64,000 nucleotides of DNA from Streptomyces puniciscabiei. Lineage in GTDB: Bacteria; Actinomycetota; Actinomycetes; Streptomycetales; Streptomycetaceae. A model generated the notes under the pieces. It saw nothing but the letters and a program-made list of their open reading frames with translations. It was not told the DNA's origin and ran no database searches. Of the stretch, positions 35,234 through 43,626 are shown piece by piece (position 1 is the stretch's first letter; each line of letters opens with the position of its first letter). The stretch covers positions 165,218 through 229,217 of the forward strand of contig NZ_VFNX01000005.1 of the NCBI RefSeq assembly GCF_006715785.1, in the 5' to 3' direction. Position numbers and translations under genes: made by a program.

Positions 35234-36754
35234 TCAGGGTCCAGTGGTGGGGGTCTGGACGAAGGCCGGAGGCGGCACGAAGCCGTCTACTTCCCGGCCC
35301 AGCAGGGCGGCGAACTCGATGGTGGTGAGATCGCCCCCGCTCGGGCCCATGGCCTGCAGACCGATGGGCAGTCCGCTCCTGCCTCGGCGCACCGGGATGG
35401 TCGTCGCCGGCCCCCCGGAGACGTTGGCGACGGCGCTCCACTTGACCTGGTCCCAGTAAGGGCGTCGCACACCTTCGACTTCGAATGGCCGCCCGAACCA
35501 GTCGATCAGCTTGTTGTGGTGGGCGGGGGCGGCCGTCGGGGTGACCGGCATGAGCACGATGTCGAAGTCCTGGAAGAACTCGAACCATCGCTGCCGGATC
35601 TCATTGCGCACCATGTGGGCCTGCAGCCAGTGATAGTGGGACTGGAAGGTTCCGAGCAGGGCGGGACCGGCGTCACCCCGCGGGTGCTGGACGAACCGGG
35701 CCAGCACCGCGGCGCTGGAGGCAGGAGCGAGGCCGGTGCGGTCGCCCGCGCCGAAGAGCAGGGGCTGGAAGGCCTTCTCGTGATTCGTCGCGATGTCGAC
35801 AGGGAGGCCGGCGGGCTGGACCGTGATCTTCGCGCCGGCCGCCCGCAGCACAGTGACTGCATCGTCCACGGCTGCCGCGACGTCGCTGTCGACGGGACAC
35901 GCGGGATCCTCACTCCAGACGGCGACCCGGAAGTCGGCGAGCTTGGTCGCGCGCGGCGGTGCGAGTGTGTAGCTGAAACCGCCGTCGTAGTCGGCGGGCC
36001 CGACCGTTGCCCGCAAGATCGGGACGAGGTCACGGGCGTCGCGGACCTGCGCGCCGCCGCAGCCCATGTCGGCCTCGGTCCATCGTCCCGGGCCCGGGCC
36101 GTAGGGCACATGCCCGATGAGGGGTATGGACCGCCAGGTCGACTTGTGCCCGTACAGGCCGTTGAAGTGGGACGGGATCCTGGTCGATCCGCCGATTTCC
36201 GAGCCGAAGTCGAACGCCGTTAGGCCCGCGGCGGTGGCGACGGCGCCGCCCCCGGCGGATCCGCCCGAGGTACGGGTCGTGTCCCACGGGTTCGATGAAG
36301 GACCGAACACCGGGTTGTCGGCCTGGACGTCCTGGTTACCCGGAGGCATGTTGCTCTTCCCCATGATCACGGCACCGGCCGAACGCAGCCGCTTGACCGC
36401 CTCGGCGTCCTGGTCGGGCACGTAGTCCTTGAGGTCTGTTCGCCCGCAGACGGTGCGCATCCCGGCTGTCTCGAAGCTGTCCTTGACCGTGATGGGCACA
36501 CCGTGCAGAGGACCGAGGTCTCGCCCGGCCGCCCGCGCGGCGTCCGCTTCCCCGGCCTCGCGACGGGCCCGCTCGGGGTCAAGGGTCACCACCGCGTTCA
36601 ACACGGTGCTATGGGTGGCGATCCGCTCAAGATAGAGCTCGACGAGTTCTCGGCTCGAGATCTCACCCGCGGCCAGCGCGCGTGACTGCTCCACTGCGGG
36701 CTGGAAGGGGACGTCACTCACGGCATGCCTCATCTCTGACTCTGACGGCGCCAT
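35234..36754 (-). CDS. Amidase (amidase signature family)
   Basis: A 506-residue amidase with the Ser-Ser-Lys triad intact: Lys91 in GVPITVKDSF, Ser166 in RTSGGSAGGGAV and Ser190 in GSEIGGSTRIP. NMPPGNQDVQADNPVFG is conserved family sequence. It hydrolyses an amide to acid and ammonia in the cytoplasm; the substrate is unknown. ATG at 36754 is used; an internal ATG at 36733 (MRHAVSDVPFQ) is plausible, and no strong ribosome binding site separates them. The neighbouring broken acyl-CoA ligase suggests the two once formed an amide-to-acyl-CoA route. Confidence 0.92.
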   Translation of the reverse strand: MAPSESEMRHAVSDVPFQPAVEQSRALAAGEISSRELVELYLERIATHSTVLNAVVTLDPERARREAGEADAARAAGRDLGPLHGVPITVKDSFETAGMRTVCGRTDLKDYVPDQDAEAVKRLRSAGAVIMGKSNMPPGNQDVQADNPVFGPSSNPWDTTRTSGGSAGGGAVATAAGLTAFDFGSEIGGSTRIPSHFNGLYGHKSTWRSIPLIGHVPYGPGPGRWTEADMGCGGAQVRDARDLVPILRATVGPADYDGGFSYTLAPPRATKLADFRVAVWSEDPACPVDSDVAAAVDDAVTVLRAAGAKITVQPAGLPVDIATNHEKAFQPLLFGAGDRTGLAPASSAAVLARFVQHPRGDAGPALLGTFQSHYHWLQAHMVRNEIRQRWFEFFQDFDIVLMPVTPTAAPAHHNKLIDWFGRPFEVEGVRRPYWDQVKWSAVANVSGGPATTIPVRRGRSGLPIGLQAMGPSGGDLTTIEFAALLGREVDGFVPPPAFVQTPTTGP

Positions 36755-36843
36755 CAAATGTGAGTCATAACATTACATTCGACAGACCATAGGCTCGGGA
36801 TGACGTGCAAGGCAATGGCCCTGCGGAATGAACGGAGGATCCT

Positions 36844-37170
36844 GTGGCGTCAGAGGATCCTGTGGCATCAGGGGCCGACCTCGTCGCCAACGTCGTCGTA
36901 GAGGAGCTACGCATGCAGGCGGCGCGGCGCGGCACTCTGCGGCCCGGCTGCCCAGCTTCGAGGATCTCGTTCTCGGCTATCTGTCGCCCGAGCACCGGGA
37001 CCAGTGCGGCCTCGGATGTCCCTCCGGGCCCTGCTCGACTAGTTCGACCGCTGCGAAGGCCCAGGTCGCTGCAGCTGTCCCGCGCCGCCTTCGACTCGAA
37101 GCTCGCCGATGAGGTCCTCGAGAAGGGCATTGCGAAGGGCATCGAGAACGCCCTCGCGTTCATCGACTGA
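36844..37170 (+). pseudogene. Broken TetR regulator relic
   Basis: Fragments match the ligand domain of the TetR at 1315-1917: DLVANVVVEELRMQAARRGTL, then in another frame LSPEHRDQCGLGCPS, then ADEVLEKGIAKGIENALAF. The helix-turn-helix half is missing and there are at least two frameshifts and an internal deletion. It is evidence that this TetR subtype was once paired with the neighbouring amidase or SDR gene. Confidence 0.8.
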
Positions 37171-37181
37171 GCAGTGTGGGA

Positions 37182-38009
37182 TCAGGCCGGATCGACGAAT
37201 ATGTCGAGCGCGAGATCGCCTTCGAAGTCGGCAGGGCTGTAGACGGACAGGTCGGTGACGCCCTCGTCCGACAGGACCTCGTCGTCGATGAACAGGTTGG
37301 CGGTGCACTTCCGCGCGTCACGCGTGAGGATGGCGTACGCGGCGTCCGCCATGATCCGCGGACTACGGGCTTGTCCGGCGCCGCCGACCACGTTGCGCAC
37401 GGCGGCCGTGTCGATCAGGGTCCGCGGCCACAACGAGTTGGCGGCGATGCCGTCGGCGGCGAGCTCCTCGGCGAGCCCGATGGTGCACAGACTCATGCCG
37501 TACTTCGACAGCGTGTAACCGAGGTGCTTCCCCACCCAGTGCGGCGCGAGGTTCAACGGCGGGGAGAGCGTGAGGATATGCGGGTTGCCCGCTTTGCGCA
37601 GGTGCGGGATAGCGGCCTTGCTCAGCAGGAACGTGCCGCGCGTGTTGATGTCCTGCATCAGGTCGTACCGCTTCATCTCCAGCTGCTCCGACGACGACAG
37701 GTCGATGGCGCTGGCGTTGTTCACCACGATGTCTATGCCACCGAAGGCGCTGACCGCCGCGTTGACAGCGGTGCGCACATCGTCCTCGTCGCGGACGTCA
37801 CCGACGACGGCCAGCCCCTTGCCGCCCGCGCGCTCAATCTCGTCAACGGCGGTGTGGACCGTGCCTTCGAGCTTCGGATGCGGCACGGCGGTCTTGGCGA
37901 GCATCACCACGTTCGCACCGTCGCGAGCCGCGCGCAGAGCGATGGCGAGTCCGATGCCGCGGCTGCCTCCCGACATCAGGATGGTCTTGTCGGCCAGCGT
38001 CTGTGTCAT
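37182..38009 (-). CDS. SDR family oxidoreductase (HSDL2-like)
   Basis: A 275-residue short-chain dehydrogenase; the ATG at 38009 follows GGAGG. MSGGSRGIGLAIALRAARDGANVVMLAKT is the nucleotide-binding part; NNASAI replaces the usual NNAG; YTLSKYGMSL holds Tyr/Lys. The KTAVPHPKLEGTVHTA stretch is diagnostic of the HSDL2-like subgroup, usually linked to fatty acid metabolism. Divergent from the acyl-CoA dehydrogenase at 38073, a functional fit for an acyl chain pathway. Confidence 0.92.
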   Translation of the reverse strand: MTQTLADKTILMSGGSRGIGLAIALRAARDGANVVMLAKTAVPHPKLEGTVHTAVDEIERAGGKGLAVVGDVRDEDDVRTAVNAAVSAFGGIDIVVNNASAIDLSSSEQLEMKRYDLMQDINTRGTFLLSKAAIPHLRKAGNPHILTLSPPLNLAPHWVGKHLGYTLSKYGMSLCTIGLAEELAADGIAANSLWPRTLIDTAAVRNVVGGAGQARSPRIMADAAYAILTRDARKCTANLFIDDEVLSDEGVTDLSVYSPADFEGDLALDIFVDPA

Positions 38010-38036
38010 GGTCGAACCTCCAAAATAGATTGTCGA

Positions 38037-38062
38037 ACTAATGGTACGTGGTACTAATGGTA
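38037..38062. promoter_or_regulatory. Direct repeat ACTAATGGTA x2 in a divergent promoter
   Basis: Two exact copies of ACTAATGGTA (38037-38046, 38053-38062), spaced 16 bases start to start, in the 63-base spacer between the SDR and acyl-CoA dehydrogenase genes. It may bind the MarR protein encoded at 39433 or another regulator. Confidence 0.5.
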
Positions 38063-38072
38063 TCTTCCCCGT

Positions 38073-39299
38073 ATGACTTCCACTCCCACACGCCAGATCG
38101 ACCGGCTCTACCACGAGCTCCTCGCCCCCAAAGAGACACAGTCCGTTCGCGCTGCCGTGCGCCGGATCGCAGAGCACGAAGTGGCTCCCCACGCCGTGGC
38201 GATCGCGGGGGGCGACGAGCGCACGGACGGCTTTCCCCGGCATGTGTTTGACGCGCTTGCGTCGGCGGGCGTCTTCCGGATCCCCTTCCCCAGCGAGGTC
38301 GGCGGCGACGGTCTGACCCATCCGGCGAGCGCCACCGCCGCGGCCATCGAGGAACTGGCCTACTACTCCAGCAGCGTCGCGGCCGTCTTCGACGTGCACT
38401 GCATCCTGGCGGGCAACGCCCTGCGGCAGGGCACCGAGGAGCAGCAGCAGCGATGGCTGCGAAAGGTCGCGGAGGGCTCAGTGGTCGGCGCGTTCGCCAC
38501 CACCGAGCCGAACGCCTCAAGTGACCTGTCCCCGCAGGCGGTTCAGACCGAGGCGATACGCACCGAGGCCGGCTGGGTGCTGAACGGCCACAAGCGGTGG
38601 ATCTCCAACTCGCCCGTCGCCGGGTTCGTGGTGGTTCTCGCCCGCACCGGCACCCGGCTGAGCATGTTCATCGTCGACACGGCACTTCCCGGAGTGGAAG
38701 TCGGCCTTCCAGACCGCAAGATGGGCAACCGCGGCCAGCTCACCGCGGACATCCGCTTCACGGATGTGCACCTGACCGACGACGACCTTCTCGGTGGCGC
38801 CGAGGGACACGGACTACGCCATGCGCTGTCCACTCTGACCTACGGCCGGATCGGTATCGCGGCTGCCGGGGTCGGAATGGCGCAGGCCGCCTTCGACCAC
38901 ACCGTGGCCCACCTGTCGACGCGACACGCCTTCGGCAAGCCGGTGGCCGCCAACCAGCACTGGCAGTTCCTGCTCGCCGAACGGGCCACCGAGATCGAGA
39001 ACGCCCGCACCCTCTACACCAAGGCCGCCCTGCGCCTGGACGCGGGCAACCCGTCCCCGGAGCCCGAGGCCGCGATGGCGAAGTACTACGCCACCAAGCT
39101 GTCGGTGGACATGGCGCGCGACGCCGTCCAGGCCTTCGGAGGCCTCGGCTTCGCGCGCGAACTGGGTGCCGACGGCAGCCCCGGACCCGTCGAGGCGATC
39201 TACCGGGACAGCAAGATCGGCGAAATCTATGAGGGCACCAACGAGATCCAGAAGTGGGTCATAGCCCGGCAGATCTTCGGTCGGGCCATCGTCGGCTGA
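38073..39299 (+). CDS. Acyl-CoA dehydrogenase
   Basis: A 408-residue acyl-CoA dehydrogenase. The middle FAD-contact region VGAFATTEPNASSDLSPQAVQTEA and the hydrophobic binding run ANQHWQFLLAERATEIENARTL are family hallmarks, as is the C-terminal EAIYRDSKIGEIYEGTNEIQ, which includes the catalytic glutamate position. It oxidises an acyl-CoA to the trans-2-enoyl-CoA using FAD. Chain length is not inferable. Divergent SDR and downstream MarR frame a small acyl-CoA module. Confidence 0.93.
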   Translation: MTSTPTRQIDRLYHELLAPKETQSVRAAVRRIAEHEVAPHAVAIAGGDERTDGFPRHVFDALASAGVFRIPFPSEVGGDGLTHPASATAAAIEELAYYSSSVAAVFDVHCILAGNALRQGTEEQQQRWLRKVAEGSVVGAFATTEPNASSDLSPQAVQTEAIRTEAGWVLNGHKRWISNSPVAGFVVVLARTGTRLSMFIVDTALPGVEVGLPDRKMGNRGQLTADIRFTDVHLTDDDLLGGAEGHGLRHALSTLTYGRIGIAAAGVGMAQAAFDHTVAHLSTRHAFGKPVAANQHWQFLLAERATEIENARTLYTKAALRLDAGNPSPEPEAAMAKYYATKLSVDMARDAVQAFGGLGFARELGADGSPGPVEAIYRDSKIGEIYEGTNEIQKWVIARQIFGRAIVG

Positions 39300-39381
39300 C
39301 CACCCAGGACGCACCGGCCGTAAGCCGGCGGAAGGTGGGGAATCCCGCCGGCCTGCAGTGGTCCTGGTGCCTCGGGCGTTC

Positions 39382-39410
39382 TCGTACGATGGACAGGACC
39401 ATACGTACGA
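39382..39410. promoter_or_regulatory. MarR-type inverted repeat
   Basis: TCGTACG (39382-39388) plus ATGG mirror CCAT and CGTACGA (39404-39410) with one extra base on the right, upstream of the MarR gene. Typical MarR operators are palindromes of this length, so autoregulation is likely. Confidence 0.6.
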
Positions 39411-39432
39411 CTAACCATGGGCGGGATAAACA

Positions 39433-39927
39433 ATGTCCGAGGCTCCGCTGGTTCCGGGGACAGTGGCCGAACACACCATCTGCCTGCTGGTCAAACTCGG
39501 GCAGGTGGCGTTCAGGATCGCCGAGGACGGCATCGGCGGGACCGGCTTGCGGGTGCGGCATTACAGCGTCCTGCAGGCTTTGGCGGACAACGGTGCCATG
39601 CCGCAACTGGCACTTGGCTCGTTCCTGCGCATCGACCCCGCGACGATGGTGACGAGTCTCGACGACCTGGAGCGCGCCGGATACGCGGAGCGGACACGAG
39701 ATCCGCAGGATCGTCGCCGCTACGCCGTGGACATCACCGCCGAAGGGCGCAAGGTCCTGGCCCGCCTCAACCGCACGCTCGTCGATCTCGACGCCGAAAT
39801 CCTCGCAGACCTGGGCACCGCGGACCGACAGTCGCTTCACGTCCTGCTGGACAGTCTCGCCGGAAGTCCCGCTCTGACCTCCCTGTTCGACACCGTCCGG
39901 GAGCAGAACGGTGGGAAACGGGCTTAA
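39433..39927 (+). CDS. MarR family transcriptional regulator
   Basis: A 164-residue MarR-type protein: RHYSVLQALADNGAMPQLALGSFLRIDPATMVTSLDDLERAGYAERTRDPQDRRRYAVDIT is a full winged helix, with recognition helix and wing (DPQDRRRYAV). It dimerises through terminal helices. An inverted repeat precedes it. Following the acyl-CoA dehydrogenase on the same strand after 133 bases, it probably responds to a small aromatic or acyl ligand. Confidence 0.93.
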   Translation: MSEAPLVPGTVAEHTICLLVKLGQVAFRIAEDGIGGTGLRVRHYSVLQALADNGAMPQLALGSFLRIDPATMVTSLDDLERAGYAERTRDPQDRRRYAVDITAEGRKVLARLNRTLVDLDAEILADLGTADRQSLHVLLDSLAGSPALTSLFDTVREQNGGKRA

Positions 39928-40215
39928 CGGCTCTAGGGGATCGCCCCGGGGTATAGCGCTATGCCCCGGTTCTGGCGAAGTCGGCTTGCCGGGCCGTATG
40001 CCATCCGGCGGTCTCCGGCGGACTCGTTGTGGTGGGCAGGGGGCGCCCTGTTCGTAGGCCATGCGTCAATTGGGTCGAGCATGGGGCAACACCCGAGTCG
40101 CTGACCGTGATCGAGGTGTTCGTTCCCGGCAGGTTCGTCACCACGTTCGCCGAGCGGTTTGTGTGGTGGGCTCGGAGGGTTGGGCGACCGGGCTCCACGA
40201 AAAGTGCGCCGGTCG

Positions 40216-40573
40216 GCAGACTGAGTCTGGAGGGGCACGCGCTCGTCCCCGTCGAGGGGGGACGTCGTCTACAACGGCGTGCACCTCTCGCTCGCGGAAT
40301 CCGAGGGTGGTGGCCGCGACGCGCGAAGGGCACCCCGCCAAGTGAAGGCGCTCGGAGTGGAGTTCGTGGTGGCCGGCCACCAAGACCCGGCCCGCCCGGA
40401 CGACGCGGCCCACATCGGCCGCACGAGGCGCTACCTCGACGCTGCGGACCGGCAACCGAAGAACTCCACCACAACGATGGAGTTCTTTGAGGGGATGACG
40501 GGTTTCCACCCCGAGTGCATCAACCCGGGCGTGCTGTGGTCGGGAGCCCTCACGCTTTGTCCGGCGACTAGGT
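40216..40573 (+). pseudogene. Relic of an MBL-fold metallo-hydrolase
   Basis: Frames give LSLEGHALVPVE and, after a deletion near 40255, GDVVYNGVHLSLAESEGGG, then VKALGVEFVVAGHQDPARPDD and HPECINPGVLWSGA. These match the second half of MBL-fold hydrolases, including the AGH histidine. The N-terminal HxHxDH metal site is missing. The 280 bases between the MarR gene and this point contain no recognisable gene. Confidence 0.78.
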
Positions 40574-40802
40574 TCAGCAATGCTGATACCCCAGTCCCTC
40601 ACCTACTCGGCCAACCGTTCCTGCCCAGGAGGTCGAAGACGCGCGTTGTCCCTCTGCTTCGCCAACGATCGACACGATGGGGCTGTGACGGCTGGGTGGG
40701 ATCTGCCACGGACCGCCACACGGCACCGTCGCGCACCAGGCACACGAAGCGGAACGGAGAATGGCGTCGACGGCAGGGGCCGTCGGCGGCAGGATCCGCG
40801 GC

Positions 40803-41115
40803 TCAGGCCACAGGCACGGCGGGCTGGATGACGAGGGAGGCGTCACCACCCTGTACGACGTTTCGGATGCCGGCGGAGGTTTCGTGGGGCACTCCGAACG
40901 GGAGGGCGCTGACGTCGGACAGGTGTGCGAACTGCTTCGAGGTGAGTTGGACGTCCAGCGCACCCAGGTTGTCGTCGAGTTGCGCGAGATTGCGCGGGCC
41001 GATGATCGGGACGAACGAGGTGGACGCCTGGGCAGCACGCTCACGGACCCAGCCGACCGACACCTGGGCGGGCGTGGCGCCGCTCTCTTCGGCGATGGCC
41101 AGGGGGTCACTCAAA
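40803..41115 (-). pseudogene. C-terminal relic of an aldo/keto reductase
   Basis: The minus strand encodes AIAEESGATPAQVSVGWVRE and SFVPIIGPRNLAQLDDNLGAL, the NADPH-binding C-terminal part of aldo/keto reductases, ending in a stop at 40803. The barrel's N-terminal half, with the Asp-Tyr-Lys-His catalytic tetrad, is absent. The DNA between this relic and the metallo-hydrolase relic has no recognisable content. Confidence 0.82.
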
Positions 41116-41706
41116 GCAGCGGAAGTGTCCGGCCCGCGCCCACAGTTTCGCCGAAGTGAGGTTGCACCAGGAGAGGGAGGCGGAGACGCAGCGACAGATG
41201 AAGGGCGTGTCGGTTGCCGCGGTGACCCTTGACTGCGGCCTCCCCGCCAGGGGCGACGAATGGCGTACGGCAGCATTGGCCCCTGCTCGGTCTGTTGAGG
41301 AGCTTCAAGAAGGTGAGCAGCACCTCTGAGTAGCCTGCAGCGGCTGGCGACGCGCCCCGTGCCGACTGCGCCAGCGGTCGGCTGTGCGTAGGGCTGGTGA
41401 CCTTGACCTTGCACTGCCGGTGCTGAACAGTGCGGTGGTGGCGGAGCGGATTTCGTCGACAACCGGAAGCGTCCCGGACGATCAGCTTCCCAGCGTCGTA
41501 CGACTGGACGATATTTGACGAGATACGCTTCGGTCGCGTGACCTTAGGGGCGTATTTCGGTGGGGTCCGTGCAGTCAGTGACGGCGACGCTGTAGGAGTC
41601 TGCTGGCCGGGGGCAGGGTCTCATCGAGGCATAGGGGAGCTCACGGGATGTCGCACACTGGGCGCAGAGGCACAGCCGGGCTGAAGGTAGGCTTGGTGGT
41701 CGGTTG
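41116..41706. other. Gene-free flank beside the Tn7-like operon, possible transposon left end
   Basis: No family-like frame is visible in 590 bases. The stretch contains GTCGTACGAC (a perfect palindrome near 41495) and the inverted pair ATACGC/GCGTAT near 41524-41554. TnsB-binding repeats and a TGT...ACA terminus would be expected somewhere here or in the other flank, but I could not match the two flanks convincingly by eye. Confidence 0.4.
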
Positions 41707-43626
41707 TCAGGGACGCTTGCGAGTAGCTGGTCCCTCAGCTCCATCGGCTCCCTCGTTCAGCGCTTGGGCGAAGTCATCGGCGTATTCGCTGATGCGCTGA
41801 AGGATGCGGAGTCTGGCGCCTCTGCGGTTGCTGGGGGTCTGCAACTGTCCGATGGCGGAGACCAAGGGCTTGGTACTTTGCCTCGCTCTGCGAAGTGCTT
41901 CGATCGATGGGCTGTGCAGATGGTCGCCCTGGGTGACTCGAGCCCACACGAGCGCGGTTACCGCAGCCCGGGTCAAGGGGGACTCCACGTTGGCAAGGCG
42001 GACCAGGCCTTCCGTGAGCGCAGCAAGGTCCTTGACAGGGATCTGCCAGGTACGCAGCGCTCGACGACGCGCAGCGAAATTCACGTTCAGTGGATCAGCG
42101 TCCAATTCCTGCGCGAGGGTCTCGACTGCAGTGTCGAGCAGTGGCCAGAGACCGCCGGGCAGCAGGCTTCGCTTGAGGACGGCAAGGCTACGTTGGGCGG
42201 CGATCCACGGTACTCCCAGGATGACGGCGCATTGTGGCCAGGTTCCGCCGCCAGCCATTTCGACGAGCTTGAGGGAGGCTACTCGGCGTAGATGCCGTGG
42301 CTTCCAGACATCACCGGAGTCCCACAGGGACGTCAGATCACCGAAGTGCGCACCGATCCATGCCTCGGGCAAGAGAGCGGGGACATGCTCGATCCCGAAA
42401 TGGACCTGACGTGAGGGAACGTGCTGTCTGGCGTGGTGATGGCCACCCGCACGGTTGAAGCCAAGGGACCGCTGGGCCAGGGCTCTTGACAGGTCTGGGG
42501 AGACGTCCATGCGTCGGAAGGCGGCACCGGTGTTCGCTTCGTTTCGCGTGAACGCTGCGGTCGCGAGCGGCTGGATCCGCTCGCGAAGGGCCAGGTCGTC
42601 CTGGCCCCGGCCGCCGAGCAGGGTGTCCGCGGCCAGCAGCAGTGCTCCGCACTCGGCCGGGTCTTTGGGCGCCGCCCATGCATCACGGACGCGCCTGCCC
42701 GGGCTGCGGTTTTCCCGGAGGGCGGTCCAGGCGGCAACGTGGCGGGCAATCAGGTCGGCGACGGCGCTGGAGGGGGCAAAGCGTGCACTGTCGGGCCAGC
42801 TGAGCCGGATGAGTTGAGCGGCTGCTATCAGGTCGGAAAAGAAGTGCTGCTCTGGATTCGAGTAGTTGCTGCTGATCGCGGGCGGATGTTCAGTGGGCGT
42901 CAAATGCCGGTCGATACGTCGCTGTAGGGCGAGCATCATGACCAGGTCACTGTCCGGTTGCTCGGCTACCCGGGCCGTCTGGTCGAGTCGCGCTGCACAC
43001 GGCGGTATCCGGACGCTGGTACCGACAGGGCCGGGCGCGAGGCGATGGCGGCACTGCGCGGGGTGTAGTCCACCGATCGTGCGCTGTGTGATGAGCCCTT
43101 GCCGTTCGGTGTTCGAGGACCGGTTCGGATGACCTCCGCACTGTGGACATCCGCTCTCCAGGACGCGGCTGTGGGCAGTGCACGCGAAGGAGACCGGGAC
43201 ATGCCAGCGCAGTCTCCACGGGCCTCCGTACGCGCTCTGAATCGCGCTTCCGTCTCCAGCCAGGCAGTCGGGGCAGTAACGGCTGGACAAGCTGAAGGCC
43301 CAGGTGCGTCGGGCGGAGGCCATATTGCGACTGCCGCCCAGACGCATGTTGGCCAGTGGCGGATAGGCCGCGGCCATGGCTGACAGGGTGAGCGCGTCGG
43401 CTTCGCCTTCGCGGAGGGATGCAGCTGCCTCGAGAGACTCGGTGGCTTCTGCGGACAAGGTGATCAAGTACTCGGCTGGCAATCGGTGTTGGTGACGGCT
43501 CAGTCCGCACAGCGCGGCGATCCTGGCCGGCGAGCGATCCAGTCGGTAGGCAAGACGCAGGAGCAGGCCTGGCAGGGACTCTTCCGGCAGCGGAGCGAGA
43601 CTTCGTGCCAGTGGACGGGTCGTCAA
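41707..43626 (-). CDS. tniQ: TniQ family protein, second copy (target-site selection)
   Basis: A 639-residue TniQ/TnsD-type protein starting at TTG overlapping the previous stop (TTGA). N-terminal PLARSLAPLPEESLPGLLLRLAYRL is the TniQ opening. The zinc site SSRYCPDCLAGDG, a spacer with HVPVSF, and CTAHSRVLESGCPQCGG give a CxxC...C..H...CxxC pattern. The C-terminal 350 residues are helical and presumably bind target DNA as in TnsD. It differs substantially from the adjacent paralogue, so the two probably recognise different targets. Last gene of the operon. Confidence 0.9.
   Translation of the reverse strand: MTTRPLARSLAPLPEESLPGLLLRLAYRLDRSPARIAALCGLSRHQHRLPAEYLITLSAEATESLEAAASLREGEADALTLSAMAAAYPPLANMRLGGSRNMASARRTWAFSLSSRYCPDCLAGDGSAIQSAYGGPWRLRWHVPVSFACTAHSRVLESGCPQCGGHPNRSSNTERQGLITQRTIGGLHPAQCRHRLAPGPVGTSVRIPPCAARLDQTARVAEQPDSDLVMMLALQRRIDRHLTPTEHPPAISSNYSNPEQHFFSDLIAAAQLIRLSWPDSARFAPSSAVADLIARHVAAWTALRENRSPGRRVRDAWAAPKDPAECGALLLAADTLLGGRGQDDLALRERIQPLATAAFTRNEANTGAAFRRMDVSPDLSRALAQRSLGFNRAGGHHHARQHVPSRQVHFGIEHVPALLPEAWIGAHFGDLTSLWDSGDVWKPRHLRRVASLKLVEMAGGGTWPQCAVILGVPWIAAQRSLAVLKRSLLPGGLWPLLDTAVETLAQELDADPLNVNFAARRRALRTWQIPVKDLAALTEGLVRLANVESPLTRAAVTALVWARVTQGDHLHSPSIEALRRARQSTKPLVSAIGQLQTPSNRRGARLRILQRISEYADDFAQALNEGADGAEGPATRKRP

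Noticed and set aside
41430..41684. 84-codon open frame beside tniQ as a cargo gene
   Set aside because: No ribosome binding site, no recognisable domain, and composition typical of non-coding flank.
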